From the NCBI RefSeq assembly GCF_003073045.1, contig NC_037597.1, positions 7,746,717 through 7,810,716 of the forward strand: a stretch of DNA of 64,000 nucleotides, in the 5' to 3' direction. Below, piece by piece: positions 22,089 to 47,904 of this stretch. Position numbers and translations under genes: made by a program. Position 1 is the first letter of the stretch. Every line of letters starts with the position of its first letter. This stretch comes from Pomacea canaliculata (taxonomy: Eukaryota > Mollusca > Gastropoda > Architaenioglossa > Ampullariidae). The notes under the pieces are model-generated. The model was not told the DNA's origin. It did not search any database and saw nothing but the letters and a program-made list of their open reading frames with translations.

Positions 22089-25000
22089 ATGGCGTCGTTT
22101 GGTACTGATAAAATCCCATCAAAGTCTATGATTACGTTTATAACGACTTTATGCATTATTTGGTGTTTTCTGTTAAGCGGAACATTAGCTTTGTCTCTGA
22201 CCATTAAATTTCCTCTCGATATCTTAGCAGAACCTCTTAGCAGCGTCAAAATAATAACACTTGTGACGGGAGGTGCATACATTGCCTTAGCAGCCTTGTC
22301 GTCTGCTCGCTTTTCTGTTAAAAGCATCTTTAAGTGCTGCTTCATCGTCGGATTGAGTTGTATCGTCTACCACTTTATCGCCGTTTTGTTCGGCGCACCA
22401 GCTATCGAGTAAGTGCAGTTTAAATTTGATATTTGGAACAGGTTTTAATAACCTGTTATCTCCCAAATGAATATTTGAGAGTAATTTTGTCTCCGTTGTA
22501 AAAGTTATTTGGAGTCCCCGGAACACACAAAAATGTTAGTGTTTGTTTTGCGTGTGTAGATAAAACCTGACATAAATATGACACTGGGATGACGAAATAA
22601 AAGAACCTCTTTGATGACTTTAGTGGGCACGTTGGCATGATCTCTAGCTGCCAGTTGAGACAGTAGATCCATGTTTATAAATAAGTCTTCAAAATAGAGA
22701 CCATAAGTAGCTGGATCAGCTATGTATTGTATAGATTCAAGACTATGCAAAAACCAGGAGATATATCCATCGCAGTATTTTCCTTTCCACAATACAATGA
22801 AAAACTGCAACAGTATTCCTTGCTGGAGCACATGACCCAATATTTATACCCAAACCTGATGGGCTTTTCTTTTATGAATTGTTTCAGGCTTGTTTTATGA
22901 TCAATGCTGATATTGGGTATAAAATACCCAAACTCGCGAAAATTCTCATTCAAGAGTTCAAACAACAGCTTCATCTCGAATGATCGATGACTTTTGTAGT
23001 TGTCTGCAGTAGCATTGTCCATGAAATAGATATTACTCTTCAATTTCTTAAATAGGTTTCGTGACAGCATTCTTGACAAAATGTACAAGAAGATGTTCTG
23101 CTTCGCTTTAATAGTCTGTTTCTGACAGGACTTATGGTATCCAGTTAGAATCAAAATCCCGAGAAAGACCTTCAGTTCTTTAGCTGATGTATGACATTCA
23201 TGATCGCTTCTAACATCAGTTGAATAGTGAACTGTTTCTCTAGCCACTGCATCGTACACCTCTGTCCCAAAAAACTCATCACAGGACCATGTTGGCCTAA
23301 AGTTTGTCTCACATTATTATCTGCTACAGAAGGTGCAGAACTTGTTGCAATACAAAATTTTCTTTCGTAAGTGAAAATTTTAGGATTTCTGATTATTGTT
23401 ATTGATATTGTAAGAAGAACTTGATTCTCTTCTCCTCTGGTTCAGCATTATCCCCCCTCATTGTCAAACTGTGTCTTCCATGTCTTCTCCAACCATTCTG
23501 GGAGCATTAGTAATAGGTGCATCACCTGCATTGGCAAGATCATCACCACCTTCATCTTCGTCTGACAATTCATTGGCATCCAGTGGTAGCACACAGATAG
23601 TAGATGCTGAGTATTCTTATTCACAAACTCTTCCAATTCCTCCAGGATAGTACACTTTCTTGGCATGTTTCACTACAAAAATGGGATAAATAAGGCTAAC
23701 AATCAAGGCACTATATACACACCATCATCCCAATGATGGAAATGATACGATATCATTCATGAGTTCATGGGATTGGAACAAAATCTAGCAAAAAAGGATA
23801 TGTAGATAGTATTTTTACATTGCATTAGTCCCTTAGTCTCTGCAAACTAGCACGTCTATGCTTACTATCACATGTAGCGAATGTCAGAAGCTACCTTCAA
23901 GGCCACAAAACACAACCTGCTACCCAAATGCTACATGGCACATGGCAAACTTTGCAGAAGTATTATGACAGACAACCAAGTCTTCTTTGAATGTCACCCA
24001 GATCACATAAATGCTTTGGTACAAAAGACATAAGCCAGTATATAACTGTCCTCTAAACTGGACATTAGGAGATAATGGGTTAAGGAAGAAGATATAAGAG
24101 CAATTTTCTATGCAAATATTCCCACCCCCTTTTTCACTATGTGTATATTTTCAATGGCTTAATCCCTTTGATCATGGGTTTATCATTTAATCAAATACTA
24201 ATTAACATCTTTCATAAATGCTATATTGTTTAACCACAGGTCAAGCAGAGAAACATTTCATTTTGCCATGTTGTTGTCAACACTAACTGTTGTACCCTCA
24301 TGCTGTCTTCTTGGGTCTGACATATCCAGATGGTCAACAGTATATGCCTCTTTCAGGTAAATCAACACTGCAGGGTTCTTGATAACCCTACAATACAATA
24401 ATTTTTGTTTTTGTATTGGCTGCAGAAGGCTATCTTTGAGAATGCATTACTGCATTTTAGCCAACTATAATGGCAAAAGTAAACTGGCTGTCATAAAGGA
24501 CGACCACTTTATATTGCTTATCTTTAATGTCCCCACACTAACTCACATAATGTTCACAACCAGGTTTGTTAACAGCAGAAAATTTTGTATAAACATACAT
24601 AAATATAGCATGTACTCTAAATGCTATGTTTTAACCTCTTAACAGGTCAACATTGGGAGCAGAAACAGCTGTGTACTTAACGTCAGTGTGTACCCTAGCT
24701 GGGGCTTGGCTTGGGGCTTTTCCTATTCCTTTGGACTGGGACAGGCCGTGGCAGGTTTGCAGGAGGTTTACACTTATGAACAATATTACATTTTCATGAC
24801 CAGTGACCACAACTTTCCCGTAAAAAAAAAAATTAAATAGGTTTTAAAAACAAATTTGTGGAAATATTAATTTCCAGGTTAACCTGTTCTACCTAATGCA
24901 GTAATATTTTTATTTTGCTTAGTAGGCAAAAATACCATTTGTGGCAAATCTCTGCTAAGCATTAAATTGATAAAGAATAAATTCATTAATGAAGCAAGTT

Positions 25001-26904
25001 TTTTTTGTAATGCATTACTGTCATTACATTTTGATGTACACTTTTTTTCAAGTCAATCTACTCTTTATGGTGAACCACAAAATAAGCACTTACTTCCATG
25101 TTGACCTATATTTCGCTGAAATGTTGAAACATCAAAATAGACCTAGGGTTATGTCTGTGCTGAAAGGATTAATATTCATGGAACTTTACCTAAAAGTATT
25201 ATTTGTAACACTGGATGGAACACTCTGAAGAGATTCTGAATCGACCTCGTCCACCATCCTTTCTTGACATACCACCAGCAACTGAACTTCAGGTCAACAC
25301 TAGCCTCCCACTAAGACAGAAATCATCAAAGCTATCAAAAGCATGAAAAGTGGCATAGCAGCAGGCCCAGATAGCATCCTTCAGAAGCACTAAAGGCAGA
25401 CCCAGAAACAACGGTAAAAATTTTACAGCCCCTCCAACACAAGATCTGGGAACAAAAGCTAGTACTAACAGACTGGAAACTAGACCACCAGGTCAAGTTA
25501 CCAAAAAGAGGAGAACTCTCCCAGTGCAACAATTAGCATGTCCATCCCCAGCAAAGTCCTGACTAGGGTAATACTAGAGAGACTGAAGAAAGCACTATAC
25601 AAGAGACTGAGACCAGAATAAGTTTTGCCAGAATATGTCTTGCCACTCTCTGCATCATCATTGAGCATATTGAGTGGCAATACCCCCTTTATAAAACTTT
25701 TATGGACCCCGAGAAAGCCTTTGGCAGTATAGACGGACATCATCTGTAGACTGATGATCCACTATTATGAAGACTGGTCCTGCCAAGTTATCCACAACAG
25801 CAAACTCACTAAACCTTTCGTAATAAAGACTGGCATAAGACAGGGTTGCATATTATCACCGACAATCTTCCTAATGGTCATGGACTGGATTATGTGCAAG
25901 ATGATCCAAGACAATAACACCAGTATCCAGTGGACCTTCGCCAAACAGCTAGAGGAGCTGGATTTTGCAGATGACATTAGTCTCCTATCTCATCGGCAGC
26001 AGCATGCACAAACCAAACTGAGTAAGCTAGCAGACTGATGTGATGAGAATTAACAAGCAGGAACTCCCAATCTAACTTCAAAGAGAGAACATCCTGGAAA
26101 CAGACTGCTTCGCATACCGGGAGCATTGTCAACAAGGATGGTGGAGCGAACATTGACATCAAAAGCTGCATCAACAAGGCATGCTTTCAACAGCCTATGC
26201 CCCATCTGGAACTTCCTAGCATTATCCTTCCACAGTAAGACAAGCATCTTCAACACCAATGTAAAAGCAGTCCTACTGTATGGTTCTGAAACCTGGAGAG
26301 TGACAAACACCATCAACAACTAGCTCCAGACCTTTACTGATGCCTATGCCATATTCTGGGAATAAGATGGCCTGAAAAATCTCCAACAACAGCCTGTGGA
26401 AAAAGAACTAACCAGAATGCCACTAGTCAAGACATCAAAAAGCGCAAATGGCGCTGGATAGGACACACTCTGCACAAACCAGCTGACAACCACTGCTAGG
26501 CAGGCACTTGACCGGGTCCTCTGGCGAGATGTTGCGGCCCTATGCTCCTCGAGGAGTACATGGAATAAGCAAAACTAATTATTTCTAACACTCATTTTAA
26601 TAGTAAACACTTGACTAACTGTGTATAGGATCTTGGGTTCAGTTAACAACATAGCTAAATTATTACCCAAATTGTTTGACAGATTAATGACTTATATTGA
26701 TGAATGACTAGTCTTTTTTCCATTGCCTCCCTCTAGAGTTAAGTAATCTGTTGAGAAACTGTAATCAGTATTCATCGTTATTTGCAGGTGTGGCCAATCA
26801 GCTGTGTCTTAGGATCACTGTTTGGGTACTGCCTTGGTCTTCTGGCTGCTGCCATTTACATCCCCTACAAATATAAAGAGCTGTCCAAGATGAAGCTAAT
26901 ATAG
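22089..26904 (+). CDS. PIGF: PIGF, GPI ethanolamine-phosphate transferase accessory subunit
   Basis: Multi-pass ER membrane protein that stabilises PIGO and PIGG, which add ethanolamine phosphate to GPI anchors. Four exons: 22089-22408, 24240-24356, 24646-24754 and 26788-26904, joining in phase to 220 residues (human 219). Conserved parts are YHFIAVLFGAPAIE at the end of exon 1, ETFHFAMLLSTLTVVPSCCL in exon 2, GAWLGAFPIPLDWDRPWQ in exon 3, and VWPISCVLGSLFGYCLGLLA in exon 4. The frame is open upstream to 21846, but the Met at 22089 (MASFGTDK) gives the family's usual length. Intron 1 carries a piggyBac remnant and intron 3 an RTE-type LINE. Confidence 0.95.
22445..24083 (-). mobile_element. 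piggyBac-type DNA transposon remnant in PIGF intron 1
   Basis: Minus-strand frames (23666-23448, 23259-22720, 22840-22505) match piggyBac transposase, DDE_Tnp_1_7 type: SAKELKVFLGILILTGYHKS, MDNATADNYKSHRSFEMKLL, LKQFIKEKPIRFGYKYWVMC, LYCGKENT and then YGLYFEDLFINMDLLSQLA. The pieces need frame changes, so the transposase is dead. Candidate ends are TTAA at 22445-22448, near CCTGTTATCTCC, and TTAA at 24080-24083, preceded by GGAGATAATGGG. These give inverted ends and the TTAA target typical of the superfamily, although the left end is shifted by a few bases. At about 1.6 kb it is shorter than an intact element. Confidence 0.82.
25238..26540 (+). mobile_element. RTE-type LINE, degenerate reverse-transcriptase ORF in PIGF intron 3
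   Basis: Plus-strand frames contain a LINE reverse transcriptase: KSMKSGIAAGPD-like start near 25340, then IKTGIRQGCILSPTIFLMVM and LEELDFADDISLLSHRQQHA with the F-A-D-D catalytic box near 25965. Beyond it come VLLYGSETWRVTNTINN and the RWRWIG-type end. Stops and frame shifts are scattered through it, so it is inactive. Endonuclease sequence was not seen, which fits 5' truncation. Confidence 0.85.
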
Positions 26905-29014
26905 CAGACGAAAATGTGTGTGTGTGTGTGAGAGAGTGCATAATTGCATGCACACCCAATCAAGATTCATGTATGTTGTATGAGTGCTTGCAAGTGTGTG
27001 GGTCTGGCTGAAGTTACCCAAAATGGCATTTCCAAAAAAAAATTTTTTTTTTTTAAATTATCTGTGACTTTTCATAGCACCTTTGTTTTTAGGCTGTAGT
27101 GAAATAAACTCTGTAACTGTGCAATTACAGGATAAAAGACTAGAAACTTTATTTCAAGAAACATTAGTCAAAGCACTTAGCTTTGAAACAGTAAAACAAG
27201 ACTTTCTTTTATCAGTATAAAACTTAAATAGCCTCAGTTTTTTGGAGCTGGCTTACTTTCACTGATCTTTTAATTGCCCGACCTAATTTGTCATTCTTTC
27301 CACAAATGCAGTATTACATACAATATACTGGACTACGGAGAATCAAACTCTAAATACTGCCTGTTGCCACTGACTGGCCTTGATATTTCCAGTCAAGATA
27401 CTGTTCGGACATAAACACCTTTTTCTTTGTGATTAAGTTTGTTATTAATACAATATTAATCACTTAAATAACCATTATTTACTGAGCACTTATATCTCAT
27501 TTACAAAATCTGTCATTTGATTATCTTTCATTTTTGGTTAACATTTGTTATTTACACCATGTAATAAAGCATATATCAAGAGACCTTGAATAGTGGTTTA
27601 AATTATTTAGGGATAATTCTAATCCGTATATCCAAACGATGAAATTATGTCTGGCTAATCTCTTTCCATATTTTTCTGGCATTCTGGTCAACATTCAACA
27701 TTGTTCAGAATGGAATCTGTTTTGTGCACTGGCTGACATACAGATAACCACATCATCAATGTTTTCTTCCCCTAAATCTGAAATGAAACAGTCCAGAATA
27801 GAGATGTTGGGCAAAAGAAATCCCATCCAGTTTTCATGGAGTCATGCAGATGTCTGCATATCTTCACATCTCTACATGGTAAAGAATTCCAAAAGCAACC
27901 AGCATAAACTTGGATCATCAGGCAATAGCAATGTCACTTTGAATAGCATCCCAAGTACCCTCATTGCCATGGACTACAGTTAAATCATGTAACTAATCAA
28001 CAAAATCTCTAAAACTGGCATAAAAGTAAAAGGCATGTACCATGGTTCTAAGCCACTCAGTAGATGGACATTTCTTGCAAAGAAAACATGGTACTGCTAT
28101 TTATCTTTTAACTTATAAAAAGGTAGCTGAGACATGACTAAAGGAAAAAATGGCATATATCATAAAACACAGTAGTAATAATAATAATAAATACAAAATT
28201 TGTAAGCGCATACTCACACTCTTAAGGAGCATGCTCTTACTGCCTAAGAACAAGAACGAAACATGGACAGCATACAAGGGACAGGAAAACAAACAACATA
28301 TGCACTATAAAGAATAACAGTACTAACAAAGAATAAAATCAAATACAAAAATGCAGAGAGGAAACAAAGAACAAGAACATCACATTGAAAATATCTAGAT
28401 TTGACAAAAACCTACCCTAAATTCAGTACTTATGGAATGTTAAGGAGTTTTTTTTAAAAGTATTTATATGCCTATTTTGAGACATTTTAACAAAATTAAA
28501 TATCAAACAGTAGTCTTACATATTTTCATTCCTCTTAACATTCAGATAAATTGCAGTAAATTCATGCAAAAGCAGTCAACGCAAAATGTTTTATAAGCAT
28601 ACGGTTATCGATCTTGGCACCAAAGTCTTTATAACAGTTAGTAGCTTTATTACTTATGGACATAAAATATTTAATTTAAACACTTACACGCATAATAGAA
28701 GATGGATGAAGGTAAAGATGAGTATACTACCACAAAAAACAAAAAAACAAACTACCCTACCTTGAAAACCAGGCTACTGGTGTTACTGTTTTTCTCCTAG
28801 CTGTAATTCTTTAATAATGTAAGTTTCTAAAACTTACATGTAAAATCTTCAGAGCTGCATTTGATTTGCATTTTTAGTTAATCTACTATGTATCCAGAAA
28901 CAGGTGATCTTGTCACTCAAAAAGTTTAGGAAATCAAATCTTTATCTAAGTAAAATAGACTCTGGGCATAAGAACAACCATTGTCATGTATGCAGAATGC
29001 TTTCAGACAGAATA
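26905..29014. other. Intergenic region between PIGF and BSCL2 3' ends
   Basis: Convergent 3' untranslated and spacer sequence. It contains a TG/AG microsatellite at 26915-26936 and AATAAA-like signals near 27104 and 27561. A dispersed-repeat-like segment begins with TAATAATAATAATAAATAC near 28170 and continues through CACACTCTTAAGGAGCATGC. The frame at 27639-27983 (114 codons) has no recognisable product. Confidence 0.4.
28165..28400 (+). repeat. Dispersed repeat with TAATAA-run head
   Basis: An ATAATAATAATAA run is followed by ACAAAATTTGTAAGCGCATA and CTCTTAAGGAGCATGC. The stretch at 36855-37010 in a PAPOLA intron begins similarly (ATAATAATAGGATTTATATAGC) and shares AAGAACATG-like words. 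I infer a dispersed short repeat of unknown class. Confidence 0.4.
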
Positions 29015-32000
29015 TTAGTTTAAAGAGCCAGAGTTAAAGGAAAACCTTTGTCGAAGCTGAAAGGTTTGTTCTTTGTCCACTTCTTGCACAGAATCTTCTA
29101 CCTTGTAAAAATCTTCCCCAGGTGAATCTTCTGATTCCTTAAAATTTAAAGACATTTTACCTACAGTTTTAGCTGGTCTTGAAGTAGGTGTCATTGTAAA
29201 CTGCTGAATGTAACCTGAAATAAAGATAAAATGCAAATAATGTACAGGTAAAAGTGTTTCAGAAACTTTAAATAATACATGGCAACATGACCGTTCATTA
29301 AAACTGACACATTGACAAGAATAATGTACTGCTGCTTTACCTTTCTGCATATCCTTTTCCGATTTTTTGTCCTCTTTCAGTAGAACGCCTAAACGCTCCT
29401 TCCTTGCTTGATATGTTAGTTCCTGCTTCTCAGGCTCCTCCAGCATTTGTGTGTTCTGTGTGTTAATCTTATACCAGGAAAGTAGTGATACCAAAGACAG
29501 CCACAAAAAATTGAAGGTTATTCCTATTAAAGCACTTGTGAATGGCCAGAAAAAGAGGTAATATCTGCAATAGGGTAAGAGAAAATACCTCAGTGTTGAT
29601 GGCATGAACCAGATATTTACTGATTTAGTATCTGGTATTAAAGGTTATGTTTTTAAATACATGTAAGTACCATTAAAGATCTTTTCTAGACTAACAAGAT
29701 GCAAAATATTCAAAGAATGAGCTACATCAGAAGACATAAAAAACAAAATTAACTTTGTATGTTGAACATTATACCTTAGACCCTTGTACACAGCATGGAA
29801 CTTAAGTTGACCAGAATAAAATTCCAGTTGCCTGCTATGGATTTCGACCAGTGCTCCTACTGCTGGATGGTACTGTTTAGGGGTTTAAAAAAAAATCCCA
29901 TAAAAATGTTTATTAAAAGTCTGTGGATGTGTATCCAAGTGGCCTTTGTTTACATGTAAAACATGCTGCTCTTGCTATTTAGTTTGAAAATTATATCTGC
30001 ACCCATTAAATATTTTATGTTCTTCTTCTTCTATTCATCAACAGTTACTTTAAAAAAAAGAAATAAATGCCTTTCATGAAAAATATAACCCAATATGTAC
30101 TTTCTCTGACAGCACATGCACGTGTGTCAATGCATGTATACAGTTTGTTTATTCACTCCTTCATTAACACACTCATGCCTTACCACATCATCCCAAAATT
30201 TATCAAAGAGTTCTATGCTCAGGATTTGTTTCTGTTCGAAGAAACCAAGTAAATAGAGGGGAGACAAAGACACTGTCTGTATGGTCTGCAGCAGGTTAGA
30301 CTGGTAACGCAAAGCTGTCTGCAAATGCAAAAACAAATTAACAAATTAAAAAGAAAGTTGAAATCTCAAAAAGGCTTATTAAGCATAAAAATCTTAAAAT
30401 AAGAAAAATATTATTAACTCCACTGGCTATTATAGGAAAAAAAAGGTATACTTAAATACATGCACATGCACACTCTCTCTCTCATTCGCATACATCGCCC
30501 ACACATTTCAGATTCACCATAGATACCAAAACACCTGAGCATGCACATACACATTCAGGATGCATCAGCAAAGATTTTGCCTACAGGTGATGGGTCACAG
30601 CCAAAAGTTCTACTAACTGCATGCACCACCACAACTAATTGTCAATAATTGCCAAAAAACAGTCACCTAAATATCTTATGCTATGAAAGTGTTCACAATA
30701 TCAAGCGATGAAAAATAGTAGCACTAATGCACCATATCCTAAAGCAGGACCTTTTTATGAAGATTCTAGTTTTATATGTTTCTAGCAATCCGCAAAGCCA
30801 CTCCTGACTCTCATATCTAGATGTCACAATCTTTATTCAAATTATGGCCTCAGAAGATAAACCAGCCAATTTCTTCTTTCATCTTACCCTGCTGGCATTT
30901 TCTCTTATGTAATCTGAAGTACATGTAATTAAAACTTACTGCCCTAGATGATTCTTGTATGATGTTGCCAAATCTGTCATACACTCTCATGATGATCATA
31001 AATGTACCTGCAGTGACAATGGTTACACTTAGTGTGTAGTTTATGAAAAAAACTTTGCAGATGTGTGCTGTGTACATGCACATGCATCCTAATCCCAGGA
31101 TGAACACTTTGCAAACAATGCTTCAGATTTTCATTTAAAGATCCATGCTTAAAATAAATGAGTGAAACAAAATTTGTTTTATTTTCATTCTTAGGAAAAT
31201 GAAATCTTCATAACTGCAATAAATTAAATCAAAAAGCATCTCATTTTTCTTCTGTTCACTTTTATGATCAAGGAACATGTAAACATGAGACTTAAAAGAA
31301 TCACATGTAAACAGGTTTTTATAGCACTGAATTCTGATACCCAAATTACATGAATGCTTTTTGGATGCATTATTATGGATCAAGTGATGCCAGTACGGAA
31401 ACACACCTAAATCTCTGTTTGTCATTGAATCAGGAACTTCCAGATCAAAGGAAATGCGATACTGCTGACCTCTGCCCAGAACCTATTAAGAAGAAACTCG
31501 GATTATGTAAGGAAAATTTGGAGAATGGGATGGGGAACAACCTAAACCTATGCATGTCATAGCTTCTCAGCCTATACATTAATATGTTACAAAAATATCA
31601 TTCAGCTTGCTACTTAGATTTTTGGCATCATCATGTTCTGTCTTTCTACTCACGATTGCTACGTCCATAAGATGAAATGTTCTTTCCTTGCATAATTAGA
31701 AATTTGGGGGAGGGGTATTTTTCTATAATCTAACATTATAGTAAGGTTGTTACTGTACATCGCTATTTAGCTTAGGCAGGGATGAATATGCACACACATA
31801 CAACATCAGCATACTATCCACCCAAACACTGACACAAAAGCCAAAATGGAAAATAATTTCCTTTTTCACATGTTACAGTTCTTCCATGCTTAAAGGAAGA
31901 TCCCACCTCCTAGTGTATGAATTGTTATTATGTAAACATAATATCATTTGCTTAGAACAAATTTAGCATGTCATTTAGATTTTTGCAGACAACTTTACTT

Positions 32001-33417
32001 ACATGACTACCTTTTAAGAAAACATCCTTTATATGATTTTTCAAAATAGAACTCTACTGAAAACCAGTTGTAGAATGTGAAAGAAAAGTAAATGCCCAGA
32101 TAAACTGACTTTGTCTAGTGATTGAATGGGTTCTCTAATTACTAAAGACACAATTTTTATTTTTAAATGAAGTAAATCAAGATGTTTGACAATTCTCGTT
32201 TCCAAGTCTAGATAAAGTTTCATATCAACTTTCAATAAATAAGTCATCAAAGCAAAATCCCCATAAAAACCTGTAAACATATTTTTATTTCCAATAAAAA
32301 TACATCAACAAGATACAAAATTGATTATTTTTGCACTTAAAATACCTTACCTCTGCCCTTCCCTCCTCAGACAGTGTGACATTTGCCATGGGAAAGGAAC
32401 ACATGCCAACTCCAGATGGACAAACTCTGGAAGAAAATTTGGTACATGTCCTTAGACATTGTCATGATTTTTACAATTTTTGGAGACTGATAACATTGCC
32501 CAACTGAAGGCAGAAGTATAAATGCTCATTGTGCAATCCTTATGACTGCAACTTTTAAACTAATTGATTTAAGATTCTTTCCAGAATGTACAGCAGCTTT
32601 AAAATCTTCCTTTATTTCTTCATTGATACATTAAAAAAGGGAGGTAACAAAAGTGACTGGCACGTCTACATTTTCATAATGATAGTTAAAAAGTATTGCA
32701 AAATATTTGTTTACGTTATGATTTTATTAAATTGCTTTACCTACGGGTAATAGGTTACCTATTTGTGTTATTTGATGCACAAACAGAAGGAAACAGAGGG
32801 ATACAATTTGCCTCATGATTAAAAATATTCATTTCTGCAAGTTTAGCCAGTTTCATAAATAAAATAACACTTTCTACATGCACCACTAATACAATCTCTT
32901 TTCTATCTTAAGCAGTGGGTCGCTTATCTTTACTGCAACTTCTCAATTTCCACAAAACTGTGTTGCATGCTAATGGAATTTCCCTGCTACAAGTTATTCA
33001 ATTTATCGAGTGCGTACATCAGGGATTTTATTTAAAATGAAAAGTATTAGTATAAAACTTAAAGCCAGAAGTCATCCTATCAATTAACCTAACAAAAGAA
33101 TGAATACGAAACAGGTCATTTTACGCCTAACACTCAATGAAATGTTAATAGAGAATCTCATTATCAAAATTCTTTTTGAAGTATGTACTTTCGTCGACTG
33201 TTGTTTACCTAAACTTGAAGTGTGCTGATCGTGCCAGAGATGCAGATGGCACGTAGATGTGGTAAAAAGTGGCATAAAACACAACTGCAAGCCATGCTAA
33301 AAATGAGGCGAACGCACCATATAGTATGACACGTTCTATCGTCTTTGTAAGCGTGAAGAGGGTCCATAAGGCCAAATTGTGCCACCAATCTACAAGTAGC
33401 CTAAAGACAGAGAACAT
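29015..33417 (-). CDS. BSCL2: Seipin (BSCL2), ER lipid-droplet assembly protein
   Basis: Oligomeric ER membrane protein at ER-lipid-droplet contacts that controls droplet formation. Eight minus-strand exons: 33417-33209, 32426-32351, 31482-31407, 31007-30940, 30318-30184, 29872-29775, 29564-29341 and 29214-29015. They close in phase to 361 residues. There are two membrane segments: ILYGAFASFLAWLAVVFYAT (exon 1) and the stretch around FWPFTSALIGITFNFLWLSL (exon 7). The lumenal domain between them carries CSFPMANVTL with an N-glycosylation site (Asn85, the counterpart of human Asn88), DLEVPDSMTNRDLG, SSRA, LGFFEQKQILSIELF and VEIHSRQLEFYSGQLKFHA. The cytosolic tail is acidic and lysine-rich and poorly conserved. 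The first ATG at 33417 is used. It is divergent from PAPOLA. Confidence 0.95.
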
Positions 33418-34246
33418 GGCAAACAACTATCAAACTGGTGCTGTTGCGAACCTACACGACCCGCCCTTCTTAAGTAGTTAGAGTTATCTAACATTTCTGA
33501 CCTTTGCACCCCTTCAGTCATTGACAAAATAAATAAAGACAAGATTCACTAAAATGATCACGTGAAAAAAACGAAAAATAAACATGATTACTTTAAGTGT
33601 TTAATTAGAGAATAACTTGCAATAATGTTTGCATTTATGCAATTTGTACGGTTTGAGGTCGACCGGATGTTGATTACAGACTTGTGGGAATAACTTCAAC
33701 CCGCCATTGTTGGTCACGTTTGGCTGGAAAACATAAACTTTATGGTCAGTTAGGAAATAAATATTAATTCTGCCTAATCAGATGGCTTACTGACATATCG
33801 TCCGAAGTAAATTTATCCACAATAAGGTAACTTCGCTTAAATGCGACCTATTTGCGTTACCTTTTGCTACTATTTACCCCCTCACCGAGTTGAGGAGATA
33901 GTCCTCCATTCAGAATTAGTGTCTTGATTGATAAAGAATCCGATATGATGTATTAACTGAAATACAAATTATGATTTCGACTTTGGTATCGATTCCATGA
34001 AGTTGTAACCAGTGAAAAAGATTTTGTTTATTGTCGTACTGTTAATTATTTGACACCAACGTTCCTTAAAGGTGAGTCGCTGAGCAACAAAAAGTATGCA
34101 GTTTCCGCGGATTTTCGCACTTACATTGCTGACAGTAACAAGCAAACTATGTTCCTTTTTCGCTCTACATCATTCTTTCCAGAACACAAAAAAGTCACGC
34201 AGTATAATAATAATGTTTACTTTCTGTTGTTAGAGATTTTGACACC
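33418..34246. promoter_or_regulatory. Divergent BSCL2/PAPOLA promoter interval
   Basis: About 830 bases separate the two start codons, which read away from each other. The interval includes both 5' untranslated regions. A short open frame (34050-34295) overlaps the poly(A) polymerase start out of frame and looks incidental. No specific factor site is claimed. Confidence 0.45.

Positions 34247-47904
<13,658 letters not shown>

Noticed and set aside
22010-22345. 111-codon minus-strand frame
   Set aside because: It is the antisense of PIGF exon 1.
27639-27983. 114-codon plus-strand frame between PIGF and BSCL2
   Set aside because: It has no recognisable domain and no splice context, and it lies in convergent 3' sequence.
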